From: Planomonospora sp. ID67723
GTDB taxonomy: Bacteria; Actinomycetota; Actinomycetes; Streptosporangiales; Streptosporangiaceae
NCBI RefSeq assembly: GCF_015711605.1
Contig: NZ_JABTEZ010000005.1
Span: 434,001 to 498,000, forward strand
DNA length: 64,000 bases
Reading direction: 5' to 3'
Below are positions 1 to 8,417 of the stretch, in pieces. Both the position numbers and the translations under genes were made by a program. A model generated the notes under the pieces. The model was given only the letters and a program-made list of their open reading frames with translations, ran no database searches and was not told the origin of the DNA. How positions within the stretch are numbered: position 1 is the first letter of the stretch; every line of letters starts with the position of its first letter.

Positions 1-39
1 GTCCGGGTCGCTGGGAGCGCCGGTGAGCTGCAGGGGCAT
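1..39 (-). CDS. 5' end of an unidentified gene, cut by the window edge
   Basis: Only the first 13 codons are present, reading MPLQLTGAPSDPD from an ATG at position 39 on the minus strand. A GAGGA ribosome-binding site lies 8 nt upstream, inside the end of the aldolase gene, and only 4 nt separate the aldolase stop from this ATG, so the two are very likely co-transcribed. There is too little sequence to name a function. Confidence 0.5.
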   Translation of the reverse strand, partial: MPLQLTGAPSDPD

Positions 40-43
40 GAAG

Positions 44-691
44 TCAGTCCTCGCGGGTCGGGAAGGTGGGAGGCTGGAGGGCGCGCTGGACCACGGCGGC
101 GAGCTGCTCCTCGGTGAGCACCCGGGGCTCGCCGACGGCCTTGGCCCGCACGTAGACCTCGCAGAGCCACTCCAGCAGCCGGGTGGCCTCGAACGCCTTG
201 TCCAGGTCGTCGCCGATCGTGACCCCGCCGTGGTTGGCCAGCAGCGCGGCCTGCCTGCCGGCGAGCGCGGCCCGCACGTTGTCGGCGAGCTCGGGGGTGC
301 CGTAGGTGGCGTAGTCGGCGACCTGGACGGTCCCGCCGAGCAGCAGCGCGTTGTAGTGGATGGGCGGCAGCTCGGTCATCGTGGTGGCGACGACGGTGCC
401 GAAGACGGAGTGGGTGTGCACGACCGCCCGCGCGCCGGTGCTCGCGTAGACCGCCAGATGCATCGGGGTCTCGGAGGACGGCTGCAGCCCGCTCTCGACC
501 AGGTGGCCCTCGACGTCGAGCACCGGGCAGGCGCCGGGCTCCAGCCGGTCGAGGGGCACCCCGCCGGGGGTCACCGCGACCAGGTCGCCGGCCCGGATGC
601 TCAGGTTTCCGGCGGTCCCGACGACGAGGCCGGTCTCGGCGGCCCGGCGGCCGTATTCACAGAGCAGGCGACGCTGCTCGGCCAGCAACAT
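44..691 (-). CDS. Class II aldolase/adducin family protein (fuculose-phosphate-aldolase-like)
   Basis: A 215-residue protein of the usual size for a class II, zinc-dependent aldolase. The N-terminal GTAGNLSIR loop (about residues 25-33) binds the substrate phosphate in L-fuculose-1-phosphate and L-ribulose-5-phosphate-4-epimerase relatives. SSETPMH supplies the catalytic Glu (about 73-74), HTHS (about 92-95) and ANHG (about 155) supply the metal-binding histidines. Family members cleave or epimerise phosphorylated sugars; the exact substrate cannot be read. It is transcribed away from the ngcEFG-like operon, and a DasR-type site begins 47 bp upstream of its ATG, so it may join an amino-sugar or sugar-acid catabolic route. 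A second gene follows it after 4 bp. No strong Shine-Dalgarno sequence precedes the ATG. Confidence 0.85.
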   Translation of the reverse strand: MLLAEQRRLLCEYGRRAAETGLVVGTAGNLSIRAGDLVAVTPGGVPLDRLEPGACPVLDVEGHLVESGLQPSSETPMHLAVYASTGARAVVHTHSVFGTVVATTMTELPPIHYNALLLGGTVQVADYATYGTPELADNVRAALAGRQAALLANHGGVTIGDDLDKAFEATRLLEWLCEVYVRAKAVGEPRVLTEEQLAAVVQRALQPPTFPTRED

Positions 692-737
692 GCTGCTAAA
701 AGTAGGGGATTGTGATATTTAGGAGCAAATATCTGCG

Positions 738-753
738 ACTGGTCTAGACCGGG
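738..753. promoter_or_regulatory. DasR-type operator (dre), site 1
   Basis: ACTGGTCTAGACCGGG contains the perfect 10-bp palindrome GGTCTAGACC (741-750). It matches the Streptomyces DasR-responsive element (about ACTGGTCTAGACCAnT) at all core positions. DasR is a GntR-family regulator whose ligand is glucosamine-6-phosphate. The site lies 47 bp upstream of the aldolase start, so it probably controls that gene and perhaps the transporter too. No dasR gene is in the window. Confidence 0.8.
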
Positions 754-912
754 CTGGGCTCCCCGTCGGCCGAAGGTGCCGAGCCCGGGGTGGGACCGGA
801 GACATCCCGTCGCTGATCAGGTGCGAAGTATGGGGTACCGTATGCCGATCTCCATGGAGTCATCCCTTGTGGTTGGCGGATTTCTACCGGAAATGTCGCG
901 AGGACATCACGG

Positions 913-928
913 CTCGGTCTAGACCGGA
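913..928. promoter_or_regulatory. DasR-type operator (dre), site 2
   Basis: CTCGGTCTAGACCGGA has the same perfect GGTCTAGACC core (916-925) as site 1, 175 bp away, and lies 93 bp upstream of the solute-binding-protein start. Two exact cores in one intergenic region are not expected by chance. Assignment to DasR rests on the published consensus. Confidence 0.8.
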
Positions 929-962
929 TATGGGCTCTTGACGCTGGGCTCTCGCGGTCCGT

Positions 963-978
963 ACGTTCGATCGAACGT
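963..978. promoter_or_regulatory. 16-bp perfect palindrome, probable operator
   Basis: ACGTTCGATCGAACGT is fully self-complementary and directly abuts the ROK-type palindrome that follows. It sits in the promoter region of the importer operon. I do not recognise the cognate regulator; LacI-family operators have similar symmetry, but that is only a suggestion. Confidence 0.5.
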
Positions 979-995
979 TTAGGAAACTTTCCTAA
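979..995. promoter_or_regulatory. ROK-family (CsnR/Rok7B7-like) operator
   Basis: TTAGGAAACTTTCCTAA is a 17-bp palindrome. Its core on the minus strand, AGGAAAGTTTCCT, equals the box bound by CsnR, the ROK-family repressor of chitosanase and chitosan-oligosaccharide uptake genes in Streptomyces lividans. Related ROK repressors lie beside ngcEFG in streptomycetes. It ends 25 bp before the ngcE ATG, so a bound repressor would block the promoter or early elongation. No ROK gene is present in the window. Confidence 0.7.
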
Positions 996-1020
996 TTGAT
1001 CCCCCGCCCAGGAGGGTTGC

Positions 1021-2472
1021 ATGTCCAACTCGGCCGGTACGCCCGGAGAGATCACCCGGCGGCAGATGCTTCGCCGGATCGGCCTGACCGCCCTCGTCGC
1101 CGGTCCAGGTGCCGGGCTGCTCAGCGCCTGCGCCACCGGCGGCTCTCCCGCCGCCACCAGCTCCGCGGCGCCCTCCGCGGCCGCCGCCACCTCGGCCGCC
1201 AACCCCTTCGGCGTCGCGGCCGGCGCCCCCCTCGAGGTCGTCATCTTCAAGGGCGGCCTGGGTGACAGCTACGCCACCGAGGTGCACGAGCCGCTGTACA
1301 AGAAGGCCTTCCCCAAGGCCGAGATCAAGCACGTCGCCACCCAGCAGATCGCGCAGACCCTGCAGCCCCGGTTCGCCGGCGGCGACGTCCCGGACATGAT
1401 CGCCAACTCCGGCACCGACCTGATGGACAACGCGGCCCTGCAGCAGGAGGGCCAGCTCCTGGAGCTGACCGAGCTGTGGGACGCCCCCTCGATCGACGAC
1501 CCGAGCAAGAAGGTGCGCGACATGGTCGCGCCGGGCACCGTCGAGTCGGGCCTCATCACCGGCAAGCCGTACGTGATGAACTACGTCTTCTCCGCCTACG
1601 GCCTCTGGTACGACGCCGCGCTCTTCGAGAAGGAGGGCTGGGCCCCGCCGAAGACCATGGAGGAGTTCAAGACCCTCTGCGAGGCGATCAAGGCCAAGGG
1701 CATCACCCCGTTCGCGTTCGCGGGCAAGAACGCCTCCTACTACGCCTACTGGATGATCCTCATCTCCGCCGCGAAGATCGAGGGCAACCAGCTCCTGCTC
1801 GACATCGACAACCTCGTCGACGGCGCCTGGACCCGCGACTCGGTCAAGCAGTCCGCCGCCGCCTGGGCCGAGATCGGCAAGTACATGGACAAGTCCTTCG
1901 AGGGCCTGATCCACACTGAGGTGCAGACCCGGCAGAACCAGGGCAAGGTCGCCCTCTACCCGTCGGGCTCCTGGCTGGAGAACGAGCAGAAGAGCCAGAC
2001 CCCGGAGGGCTTCAAGTACGCCCTGACGCCCACCCCCAGCGTCACCGCCGCCGACAAGCTGCCCTTCGAGGCCATCCGCGCCGCCGCCGGCGAGGGCTAC
2101 ATCGTCCCCGCCAAGGCCAAGAACCCCAAGGGCGGCCTGGCGTACCTGCGCATCATGCTCTCCAAGGAGGGCGCGCGCGGCTTCACCGAGAAGTCCGGCA
2201 ACATCACCGTCGTGACCGGCGCCGCCGACGGCCTGGAGCTGTCGCCCGGCAACGCCAGCCTGAGCGCCGCGCAGACCGCCGCCGGCCAGAACATCGTCAC
2301 CTACAACAGCTTCGAGGGCTGGTACAAGGAGCTCGAGACCGAGCTGCGCAAGCAGACCAACGCGCTGATGTTCGGCCGCATCTCCGCCGACGAGTTCTGC
2401 GAGAAGATGCAGAAGGCAGCCGACAAGACCAAGGCCGACTCGTCCATCACCAAGCAGAACCGGACGGTGTAG
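1021..2472 (+). CDS. ngcE: Sugar ABC transporter, lipid-anchored solute-binding protein (NgcE-like)
   Basis: A 483-residue family-1 extracellular binding protein. The N-terminus has a twin-arginine-like RRQMLRRIG stretch and a lipobox LLSAC with Cys37, so it should be exported and tethered to the membrane. Length and overall sequence resemble NgcE, the N-acetylglucosamine/diacetylchitobiose-binding protein of actinobacteria; this rests on recognition, not an alignment. A strong AGGAGGG site (1010-1016) precedes the ATG. It leads an operon with two permease genes; the ATPase is absent and is probably the shared MsiK-type protein encoded elsewhere, as in streptomycetes. DasR-type and ROK-type operators upstream fit control by amino-sugar supply. 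A chitosan-oligosaccharide (CsnE-like) substrate is the main alternative. Confidence 0.8.
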   Translation: MSNSAGTPGEITRRQMLRRIGLTALVAGPGAGLLSACATGGSPAATSSAAPSAAAATSAANPFGVAAGAPLEVVIFKGGLGDSYATEVHEPLYKKAFPKAEIKHVATQQIAQTLQPRFAGGDVPDMIANSGTDLMDNAALQQEGQLLELTELWDAPSIDDPSKKVRDMVAPGTVESGLITGKPYVMNYVFSAYGLWYDAALFEKEGWAPPKTMEEFKTLCEAIKAKGITPFAFAGKNASYYAYWMILISAAKIEGNQLLLDIDNLVDGAWTRDSVKQSAAAWAEIGKYMDKSFEGLIHTEVQTRQNQGKVALYPSGSWLENEQKSQTPEGFKYALTPTPSVTAADKLPFEAIRAAAGEGYIVPAKAKNPKGGLAYLRIMLSKEGARGFTEKSGNITVVTGAADGLELSPGNASLSAAQTAAGQNIVTYNSFEGWYKELETELRKQTNALMFGRISADEFCEKMQKAADKTKADSSITKQNRTV

Positions 2473-2478
2473 CCCACA

Positions 2479-3390
2479 ATGCGGCACGGCAAGTATCCGT
2501 TCATCGTCGGATTTCTCTTCGCACCCGTAGTCCTCTACGTGGTCTTCGTGATCAGCCCGTACATACAGGCCTTCTACATCGCGCTGACCAACTGGAAGGG
2601 AATCTCGGCAAACCCTCAGTTCATCGGCCTGGAGAACTTCACCAGACTCTTCGATGACGAGGTTTTCTGGGCCGCGGTGCGTCACCACGGTGTCCTGTTG
2701 CTTGTCGTGCCGCTGGCCACCATCGCCATCGCGCTGTTCTTCTCCTTCCTGCTCAACCTGAGCGGCGGGCAGAAGGGCGGCCAGATGACGGGCCTGCTGG
2801 GCTCGAAGTTCTACCGCGTGGTCTTCTTCCTGCCCCAGGTGCTCGCGGTGGCCATCGTCGGCGTGCTCTTCCAGGCGATCTACCGCCCGGACGAGACCGG
2901 TGTGATCAACAGCCTGCTCGCCAAGGTCGGCGTCGAGCCGGTCGGCTGGCTCATCGAGCCCGACCTGGCCCTCTGGGCGATCATGGGCGTGATGGTCTGG
3001 CAGGCCGTCGGCTTCTACGTGGTCCTGTTCTCCGCGGGCATGTCCTCCATCCCCAGGGACGTGTTCGAGGCCGCCGCGCTGGACGGCGCGGGCCGCTTCA
3101 CCCTCTTCTTCAAGATCACTCTTCCGCTGCTCTGGGACACCATGCAGGTGGCCTGGGTCTACCTCGGCATCGCCGCCTTCGACGCCTTCGCCCTGGTCCA
3201 GGTGCTCTCGGTCGACCGCGGCGGGCCCGACAACGCCACCACCGTCCTGCCGCTGGAGATCTGGCGGACGGCGTTCAACTTCTCCAAGTTCGGCTACGCG
3301 TCCGCGATGGGCGTGGCGCTGTTCTTCATGACCATCACGTTCGCGGCGCTCACCCTGCGCGTGACCCGGCGCGAGAGGATCGAGTTCTGA
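2479..3390 (+). CDS. ngcF: Sugar ABC transporter permease (NgcF-like)
   Basis: A 303-residue, six-helix MalF/UgpA-type permease. The first helix (about residues 7-30) begins close to the N-terminus. The C-terminal half has the EAA loop for coupling to the ATPase, visible as the FEAAALDGAG motif (about residues 195-204). The gene starts 6 bp after the ngcE stop, and its stop shares one base with the next ATG (TGATG), so it is translationally coupled to its partner permease. Gene order and sizes match the ngcEFG operon. Confidence 0.82.
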   Translation: MRHGKYPFIVGFLFAPVVLYVVFVISPYIQAFYIALTNWKGISANPQFIGLENFTRLFDDEVFWAAVRHHGVLLLVVPLATIAIALFFSFLLNLSGGQKGGQMTGLLGSKFYRVVFFLPQVLAVAIVGVLFQAIYRPDETGVINSLLAKVGVEPVGWLIEPDLALWAIMGVMVWQAVGFYVVLFSAGMSSIPRDVFEAAALDGAGRFTLFFKITLPLLWDTMQVAWVYLGIAAFDAFALVQVLSVDRGGPDNATTVLPLEIWRTAFNFSKFGYASAMGVALFFMTITFAALTLRVTRRERIEF

Positions 3391-4295
3391 TGGCCGCGAA
3401 CACGGCGTACAAGCCGTCCTCCCGTACGGCGGCCCCGGCCCGCAGGCGCAGGGGACAGCAGAACCCGGTCGGCGTCTTCAGCGTCCTGTCCCACATCGCG
3501 CTGGCGGTCTGGGCCCTGCTGATCATCGGCCCGATCGTGTGGACGTTCCTCGCCTCCTTCAAGACCAACACCGAGATCTTCGGCGACGCCCTCACCCTGC
3601 CCGCCTCCTTCGGCTGGGACGCCTGGGGCCGGGCGTGGGAGAAGGCCCACATCGGCCAGTACATGCTGAACACCGTCTTCGTGGTGGCGTGCAGCACGGC
3701 CGGGACCATGCTGCTGGGCTCGATGGCCGCCTACGTGCTGTCGCGCTACGCCTTCCCCGGCAACCGGGCGATCTACTTCCTGTTCGTCTCCGGCATGACC
3801 TTCCCGGTCTTCCTGGCGCTGATCCCGCTCTTCTTCGTGGTGAAGAACCTCGGTCTGCTCGACACCCACCTGGGCGTGATCCTGGTCTACATCGCCTACT
3901 CGCTGCCGTTCACCGTCTTCTTCCTCTCGGCGTTCTTCAAGACGCTGCCGACCTCGGTGGCGGAGGCGGCGATGATGGACGGCTGCTCGCACACCCGGAC
4001 GTTCTTCCAGATCATGGTGCCGATGGCCAAGCCCGGCCTGATCAGCATCACGATCTTCAACATCCTGGGCCAGTGGAACCAGTACCTCCTGCCGATCGTG
4101 CTGCTGTCCGGCAACGTCCAGGACAAGTGGCTGATCACTCAGGGCGTCGCGAACATCTCCACCAGCGCCGGCTACGAGGCCGACTGGCCGGGAATGTTCG
4201 CCGCGCTGAGCATGGCCATCATCCCGGTCATGATCGTCTACATCGTCTTCCAGCGGCAGATCCAGTCCGGTCTCACCTCGGGCGCCGTCAAGTAG
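3390..4295 (+). CDS. ngcG: Sugar ABC transporter permease (NgcG-like)
   Basis: A 301-residue MalG/UgpE-type permease with a basic N-terminal cytoplasmic segment, six predicted helices and an EAA loop of the form AEAAMMDGCS (about residues 190-199), where the ATPase docks. It forms the membrane channel together with the preceding permease. No transporter ATPase or sugar kinase follows, and the next gene downstream is an unrelated pterin enzyme, so the operon appears to end here. Confidence 0.82.
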   Translation: MAANTAYKPSSRTAAPARRRRGQQNPVGVFSVLSHIALAVWALLIIGPIVWTFLASFKTNTEIFGDALTLPASFGWDAWGRAWEKAHIGQYMLNTVFVVACSTAGTMLLGSMAAYVLSRYAFPGNRAIYFLFVSGMTFPVFLALIPLFFVVKNLGLLDTHLGVILVYIAYSLPFTVFFLSAFFKTLPTSVAEAAMMDGCSHTRTFFQIMVPMAKPGLISITIFNILGQWNQYLLPIVLLSGNVQDKWLITQGVANISTSAGYEADWPGMFAALSMAIIPVMIVYIVFQRQIQSGLTSGAVK

Positions 4296-4362
4296 CGCCT
4301 CCGGACGGGTACGGCCGGGGCGCCGGTTGGCGTCCCGGCCTCCGCCGTGATGTCCTGGGGCG

Positions 4363-4656
4363 ATGGACCTGCTTGACGACTCCGCGGTACGGCAGATGCT
4401 GACCGGCGTGCCCGAATGGCGGCGCGAAGGCGACGAGATCCGCCGGACCGTCACCGCCCCCGACTTCCCGACCGCCATCCGCGTCGTCGACGAGATCGCG
4501 GTCGAGGCCGAGAAGCTCAACCACCATCCCGACATCGACATCCGCTGGCGGACCCTGCGCCTGGCCCTCACCACGCACGACGCGGGCGGCCTGACCGGCC
4601 TCGACTTCACCCTCGCCGCCCGCATCGACGAGATCGCAGCCGCCCACGGGGCGTGA
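4363..4656 (+). CDS. 4a-hydroxytetrahydrobiopterin dehydratase (PCD/DCoH family)
   Basis: A 97-residue protein of standard family length. The signature EKLNHHPDIDIRW (about residues 45-57) carries the two adjacent catalytic histidines and the conserved His-Pro, and LTTHDAGGLT (about 65-74) supplies the third histidine region. The enzyme dehydrates 4a-hydroxytetrahydropterin after aromatic amino acid hydroxylation; many bacterial copies sit alone, as here, and their role is less clear. It has its own 67-bp upstream gap after the transporter operon and no obvious functional link to it. Confidence 0.88.
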   Translation: MDLLDDSAVRQMLTGVPEWRREGDEIRRTVTAPDFPTAIRVVDEIAVEAEKLNHHPDIDIRWRTLRLALTTHDAGGLTGLDFTLAARIDEIAAAHGA

Positions 4657-4764
4657 CGCCGGCCGGGGAGACCGGGAACGGGTTGGGGAAACACTCAGCG
4701 TGGTCGATCCGCTACTGGTTAGAGTGAGGGCCTGCCCCTCGGCCTGACCGGTTCAGGAGATGTC

Positions 4765-5334
4765 ATGCGCCTGCCTGTGGTTCTCTCCGTCGCCGCGCTG
4801 CTCGCGGCCGCCTGCGGCACGCAGCAGGCGGCCCACCCGGTGGGGCACCCGCCGGCGAAGAGCACGCAGGCCGCCGAGGTCAGGCTGGCCGGCGAGGGCC
4901 GGTTCGGGGCTCCGGCCACGGGCGGGCCCGCGATCGCCTACGACGGCAAGCTGGTGCCCCGCGGAGCGTCGGCGCGGGTGACCGCGGTGTCGGGTGCGGT
5001 GCTCGCCACCTCCACGGTCGTCGTCGAGGGCTTCCTGCCCGACCGGACGTACGGCGTGCACCTGCACGTGAACCCATGCGGCGCCGACCCGGAGGCCGCC
5101 GGGCCGCACTACCGGCACGTCCACACCCACGCCAGCGCCGACAACGAGGTCTGGCTCGACTTCACCACCGATTCCGAGGGCGCGGCCACGGCCACCTCCC
5201 GGCAGGACTGGGCGTTCCCGCCGGGCAAGGCGCCCCGTTCCATGGTGATCCATGCCCAGAGGACGAAGGCGACGGGAGCCAAGGCCGGCACGGCCGGGCC
5301 CCGGGTCGCCTGCGTCACCCTCGGCGAGGGCTGA
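4765..5334 (+). CDS. Cu/Zn superoxide dismutase-like lipoprotein
   Basis: A 189-residue secreted protein. The lipobox LAAAC with Cys17 marks a lipoprotein. The central GVHLHVNPCG segment (about residues 94-103) followed by GPHYRHVHTH matches the metal-binding and disulfide-loop region of the Cu/Zn-SOD (sodC) fold, with histidines available for copper and zinc. The C-terminal half has a second Cys (AC near residue 184) that could pair with the loop Cys, as in SodC. Family role is detoxification of superoxide outside the membrane, but several actinobacterial homologues lack full catalytic sets, so activity is not certain. AGGAGA lies 4 nt before the ATG. It converges with the chemoreceptor gene at a strong hairpin. 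Confidence 0.75.
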   Translation: MRLPVVLSVAALLAAACGTQQAAHPVGHPPAKSTQAAEVRLAGEGRFGAPATGGPAIAYDGKLVPRGASARVTAVSGAVLATSTVVVEGFLPDRTYGVHLHVNPCGADPEAAGPHYRHVHTHASADNEVWLDFTTDSEGAATATSRQDWAFPPGKAPRSMVIHAQRTKATGAKAGTAGPRVACVTLGEG

Positions 5335-5337
5335 TCC

Positions 5338-5384
5338 CGGTTCCGGCTCGTGCCTTCCTCGGGGGAGGGCATGAGCCGGAACCG
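5338..5384. terminator. Long bidirectional hairpin terminator
   Basis: CGGTTCCGGCTC (5338-5349) pairs perfectly with GAGCCGGAACCG (5373-5384), and pairing continues inward with a few G-U pairs, leaving a very small loop. It starts 3 bp after the SOD stop and lies between two converging genes. There is no clear T-run, as is common in high-GC actinomycetes. Confidence 0.75.
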
Positions 5385-5467
5385 CACGCCGCCATCGGCT
5401 CCGCCTGCCTGCTCGCCGTCACGGCTCCGGTGTCGGCTCCGGCATGGGCCCCGGCCCGCGCCCGGGC

Positions 5468-7405
5468 TCAGGCGACGAACTTGGCGACGATGCCGCGCAG
5501 CCTTTCCGCGGTGCGCGCGAGCTCTTCGGCCGACTGAGCGGTGGTGAGCGCCCCCTCGCTGGTGCTGCGGGCGTCGTGGGCGACCTGGACGACCCCGGCG
5601 GCGATCTGTTCGGAACCGGTGGCGACCTCGGTGATACCCCGGCCCATCTCATCGGTGGTGGCCGACTGCTCCTCCACCGCGGAGGCGATGGTGACCTGGA
5701 AGTCGTTGATGCTGTTGACGATCGCGCCGATCTCGTCGATCGCTTCGACCGCCGCGTGGGCGTCCTGCTGGATCGCGGTGATGCGCGCGGCGATGTCCGC
5801 AGTCGCCTCAGTGGTCTGCTGGGCCAGTTGCTTGACCTCGTCGGCGACCACCGCGAAGCCCTTGCCGCGCTCGCCGGCGCGGGCCGCCTCGATGGTGGCG
5901 TTCAGCGCCAGCAGGTTGGTCTGCGCGGCGATCGCGGTAATGACCTTGACCACTTCGCCGATCTGCGCGGAGCTCCGCCCGAGCTGGGCAACCGTTTTCT
6001 GCGTCGAGTCGGCGACCTGGACCGCCTGGCCGGCCACCGTGGCGGCCTGGCTGGCGCCGTTGGCGATCTCACTGATCGCGGCGGTCATCTGCTCGGCGCC
6101 GGCGGCCACCGCCGCCACGTTGTTCGCCATCTGCCCGGCGATCTGACTGGTGTGCCCCGCACGCTGCGAGGTCGACTCGGCGGTGGAGCGCAGCTGACTG
6201 CTGACCGCCGACAGTTCGGTGGAAGCGCTGGCCACGTTGTCGGCGTCGCCGCGCAGTGCCTGGATGGCCTCGCGCACCCGGTCGATGGCATGGTTGAGCC
6301 CGGAGGCCATGTGGCCGACCTCGTCACGGGTGTCCACGCGGGCCTGGCCGGTCAGATCACCGTCGGCCAGGGCGCGCAAGGCCTCGACCATCCGCCGCAA
6401 CGGCACGGTCGCCGACAGGTAGAACCCGGCCAGCAGGTACCCGACGAGCGCGACCGCGGCCAGCGCCGCCGCCTGCACCGTGAACGCCCTGGACTGCAGA
6501 CCGTCGATCCGGGTGGCCAGCAGTTGGTCCAGCTGCGGGCCCAGCGTCGCCATCATCTGCTCGATCGCCGCGGCGGCCCGTTCGCCCGTGGCAGCCGTGA
6601 CCTCCTCCAGCCGTCCGCTCGCCACCGCCTCGTCGACCTGGGCGATGACCTCGCCGACGGCTCGGTGCTCGGCTTCCACCTGGCTGCCGGCCTGGCGCAG
6701 CCCGGGATGGCCGGTGACGTCCAGGGCGGTGGCCATGCCCGCATCGATGGCGGCCTGCGTGCTGGCCAGCGCCCCGGAGGTTCGCGCCAGTCCCAGACGC
6801 ACCTGCTGGACCTGGGCCGCGGAGCCGTCGGCCGCCAGCAGCGCCTCGTCGACCGAGCGGCCGGTCAGGTCCAGAAGCACCGGCAACCGGAATACCAGCG
6901 TGTCCATCACATAGTAGGAGTCCAGGTCCGGGTCCAAGGTGAGGTTGGAACCGTTGGAAACCGTCACGATCAGGTCCAGCAGGGCGGTGATGGCCTTGTT
7001 GTAGGCCTCCAGCGACGCCTGACCGGGGCCGGCGGAGTCCGCCTGCTCCAGTGCCGACCTGGCCGCCGGCCAGGAGGAGGCGGTGCCCAGATCGGCGCCG
7101 TAGCGCGCGTCGGCCGCGTCGACCGCGCCGATCGCCTCCGCCAGCCCGGCGTCGGCGCCGGTGGCACCCGCCACGGCGCCGTGACGGGCCTCCACCGTGG
7201 CGGCGACCAGGTCCAGCAGCGGCGACAGGTAGGCCCCGCCGTCGCGCTCCTTGGCGCTGAAAGCCACCTGGGTCCGCTGAATGTCGACATACCCCCAGGT
7301 CACGAACGCCAAGGGCAGCAGCAGCACCACGGTCACCAGGAGAATCTTGTGCGCATACTTCAGGCGGCCCAGCAGCATGCTCGCCGGTCGAAATAGTGTC
7401 TGCAT
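5468..7405 (-). CDS. Methyl-accepting chemotaxis protein
   Basis: A 645-residue chemoreceptor. A TM helix (about residues 20-40) is followed by a roughly 270-residue extracellular helical sensor resembling nitrate/nitrite-sensing (NIT-like) or four-helix-bundle domains, a second TM (about 315-338), a HAMP linker, and a long cytoplasmic coiled coil. The MCP hairpin tip is intact: the segment around [20 protein letters not shown] contains the conserved contact region for CheW and CheA. No CheA, CheW, CheR or flagellar gene is in the window. Such receptors are expected in genera with motile spores (Planobispora, Planomonospora, Spirillospora) and are otherwise orphan sensors in non-motile actinomycetes. 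Confidence 0.93.
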   Translation of the reverse strand: MQTLFRPASMLLGRLKYAHKILLVTVVLLLPLAFVTWGYVDIQRTQVAFSAKERDGGAYLSPLLDLVAATVEARHGAVAGATGADAGLAEAIGAVDAADARYGADLGTASSWPAARSALEQADSAGPGQASLEAYNKAITALLDLIVTVSNGSNLTLDPDLDSYYVMDTLVFRLPVLLDLTGRSVDEALLAADGSAAQVQQVRLGLARTSGALASTQAAIDAGMATALDVTGHPGLRQAGSQVEAEHRAVGEVIAQVDEAVASGRLEEVTAATGERAAAAIEQMMATLGPQLDQLLATRIDGLQSRAFTVQAAALAAVALVGYLLAGFYLSATVPLRRMVEALRALADGDLTGQARVDTRDEVGHMASGLNHAIDRVREAIQALRGDADNVASASTELSAVSSQLRSTAESTSQRAGHTSQIAGQMANNVAAVAAGAEQMTAAISEIANGASQAATVAGQAVQVADSTQKTVAQLGRSSAQIGEVVKVITAIAAQTNLLALNATIEAARAGERGKGFAVVADEVKQLAQQTTEATADIAARITAIQQDAHAAVEAIDEIGAIVNSINDFQVTIASAVEEQSATTDEMGRGITEVATGSEQIAAGVVQVAHDARSTSEGALTTAQSAEELARTAERLRGIVAKFVA

Positions 7406-7512
7406 CCGGGCCGTCTCTCATCGGAATGGGCAACTTGCCCGCCTACTCGGCATTTCCCGTGATGAGGTGAGGGTTTCCGGCCTCCGTGCTCGAGGGAAGG
7501 CCGGGGCGGGGG

Positions 7513-8361
7513 TCAGCCGAACACGGCGGGCGGCGGGACGGGGACGAGGACCGGGTCGCCGTCGTTCAGCGGCCGCGCCCCCGCGACGAACCGGTGCAGG
7601 TCGTCACCGTGCACGCAGCGGGCCTGGCTGAGGCCGCCCGCCGCCTTGCGGAGCATGCCGTCGAGGGGGAGAGCGGTGCGGGAGGCGGCGACGATGAGGT
7701 TGCCGAACCTGCGCCCGCGCAGCACTCCGGGATCCGCCAGCAGGGCCATGCGCGGGAAGGTGCCCCCGATCGTGGCGAGCACCCGGCGGGCGAAGGCCAG
7801 GCCCTTGCCGTCGGCGATGTTGACCAGCAGGGTCCCGGCCGGCCGGAGGACGCGGGCCACGTCGCCCATGTACTCGCGGGTGGCCAGATCCAGCGGCATC
7901 GTGGCGCCGCTGAAGGCGTCCAGCACGAGCAGGTCGGCGGAGGCGTCGTGGAGTCCGGCGGTGGCGCTGCGGCCGTCGAGGATCCTGACCTTGAGGCGGG
8001 GCACGGACTTCAGCCGGAGATGGTCGCGGACGAGTTGGACCAGGGCGGCGTCGGGCTCGGCGACGAGCTGCCGGGAGCCGGGGCGGGTCGCCGCGACGTA
8101 GCGGGGCAGGGTGCAGGCGCAGCCGCCGATGTGCACGGCGTCCAGCGGACCCTCGTCCAGCAGGTCGATCACGTCGGCCATCAGCCGGACGTACTCGAAG
8201 TCGAGGTAGGTGGGATCCTCCAGGTCGACATAGGACTGGGGCACGCCGCCGGAGGAGACCACCCAGCCGGAGGGGCGGTCGAGATCCCGCAGCAGATCGA
8301 CCTCGCCGAAGGTCACCGGATAACGGCCCGGCATCGGCTCCCGCGGTTCCCTGCTGACCAT
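7513..8361 (-). CDS. Spermidine-synthase-like methyltransferase-fold protein
   Basis: A 282-residue protein of the spermidine/putrescine-aminopropyltransferase fold. VHIGGCACTLPRYVA is the glycine-rich nucleotide-binding loop, LVAEPDAALV the acidic turn after strand 2, and VLDAFSGATMP the motif IV region. In true SpeE the corresponding acid residues bind dcSAM and polyamine; here the Gly-Gly-Cys loop and missing second acid suggest another substrate, as in many orphan actinobacterial copies. I chose the ATG at 8361, which has AAGGG 9 nt upstream; an in-frame ATG at 8403 lacks a ribosome-binding site and would leave only 14 bp to the divergent gene. Confidence 0.75.
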   Translation of the reverse strand: MVSREPREPMPGRYPVTFGEVDLLRDLDRPSGWVVSSGGVPQSYVDLEDPTYLDFEYVRLMADVIDLLDEGPLDAVHIGGCACTLPRYVAATRPGSRQLVAEPDAALVQLVRDHLRLKSVPRLKVRILDGRSATAGLHDASADLLVLDAFSGATMPLDLATREYMGDVARVLRPAGTLLVNIADGKGLAFARRVLATIGGTFPRMALLADPGVLRGRRFGNLIVAASRTALPLDGMLRKAAGGLSQARCVHGDDLHRFVAGARPLNDGDPVLVPVPPPAVFG

Positions 8362-8417
8362 CCCTTTGATCCCTTTTCTTTGATATACACCGATCGGAGA
8401 CATCTGGGAGAAACCGT

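Noticed and set aside
979-2688. 569-residue minus-strand frame across ngcE
   Set aside because: Antisense to a well-supported transporter gene; no motif, poor codon pattern.
5444-7396. 650-residue plus-strand frame over the chemoreceptor
   Set aside because: Shadow of the MCP gene, low-complexity Gly/Val/Asp composition.
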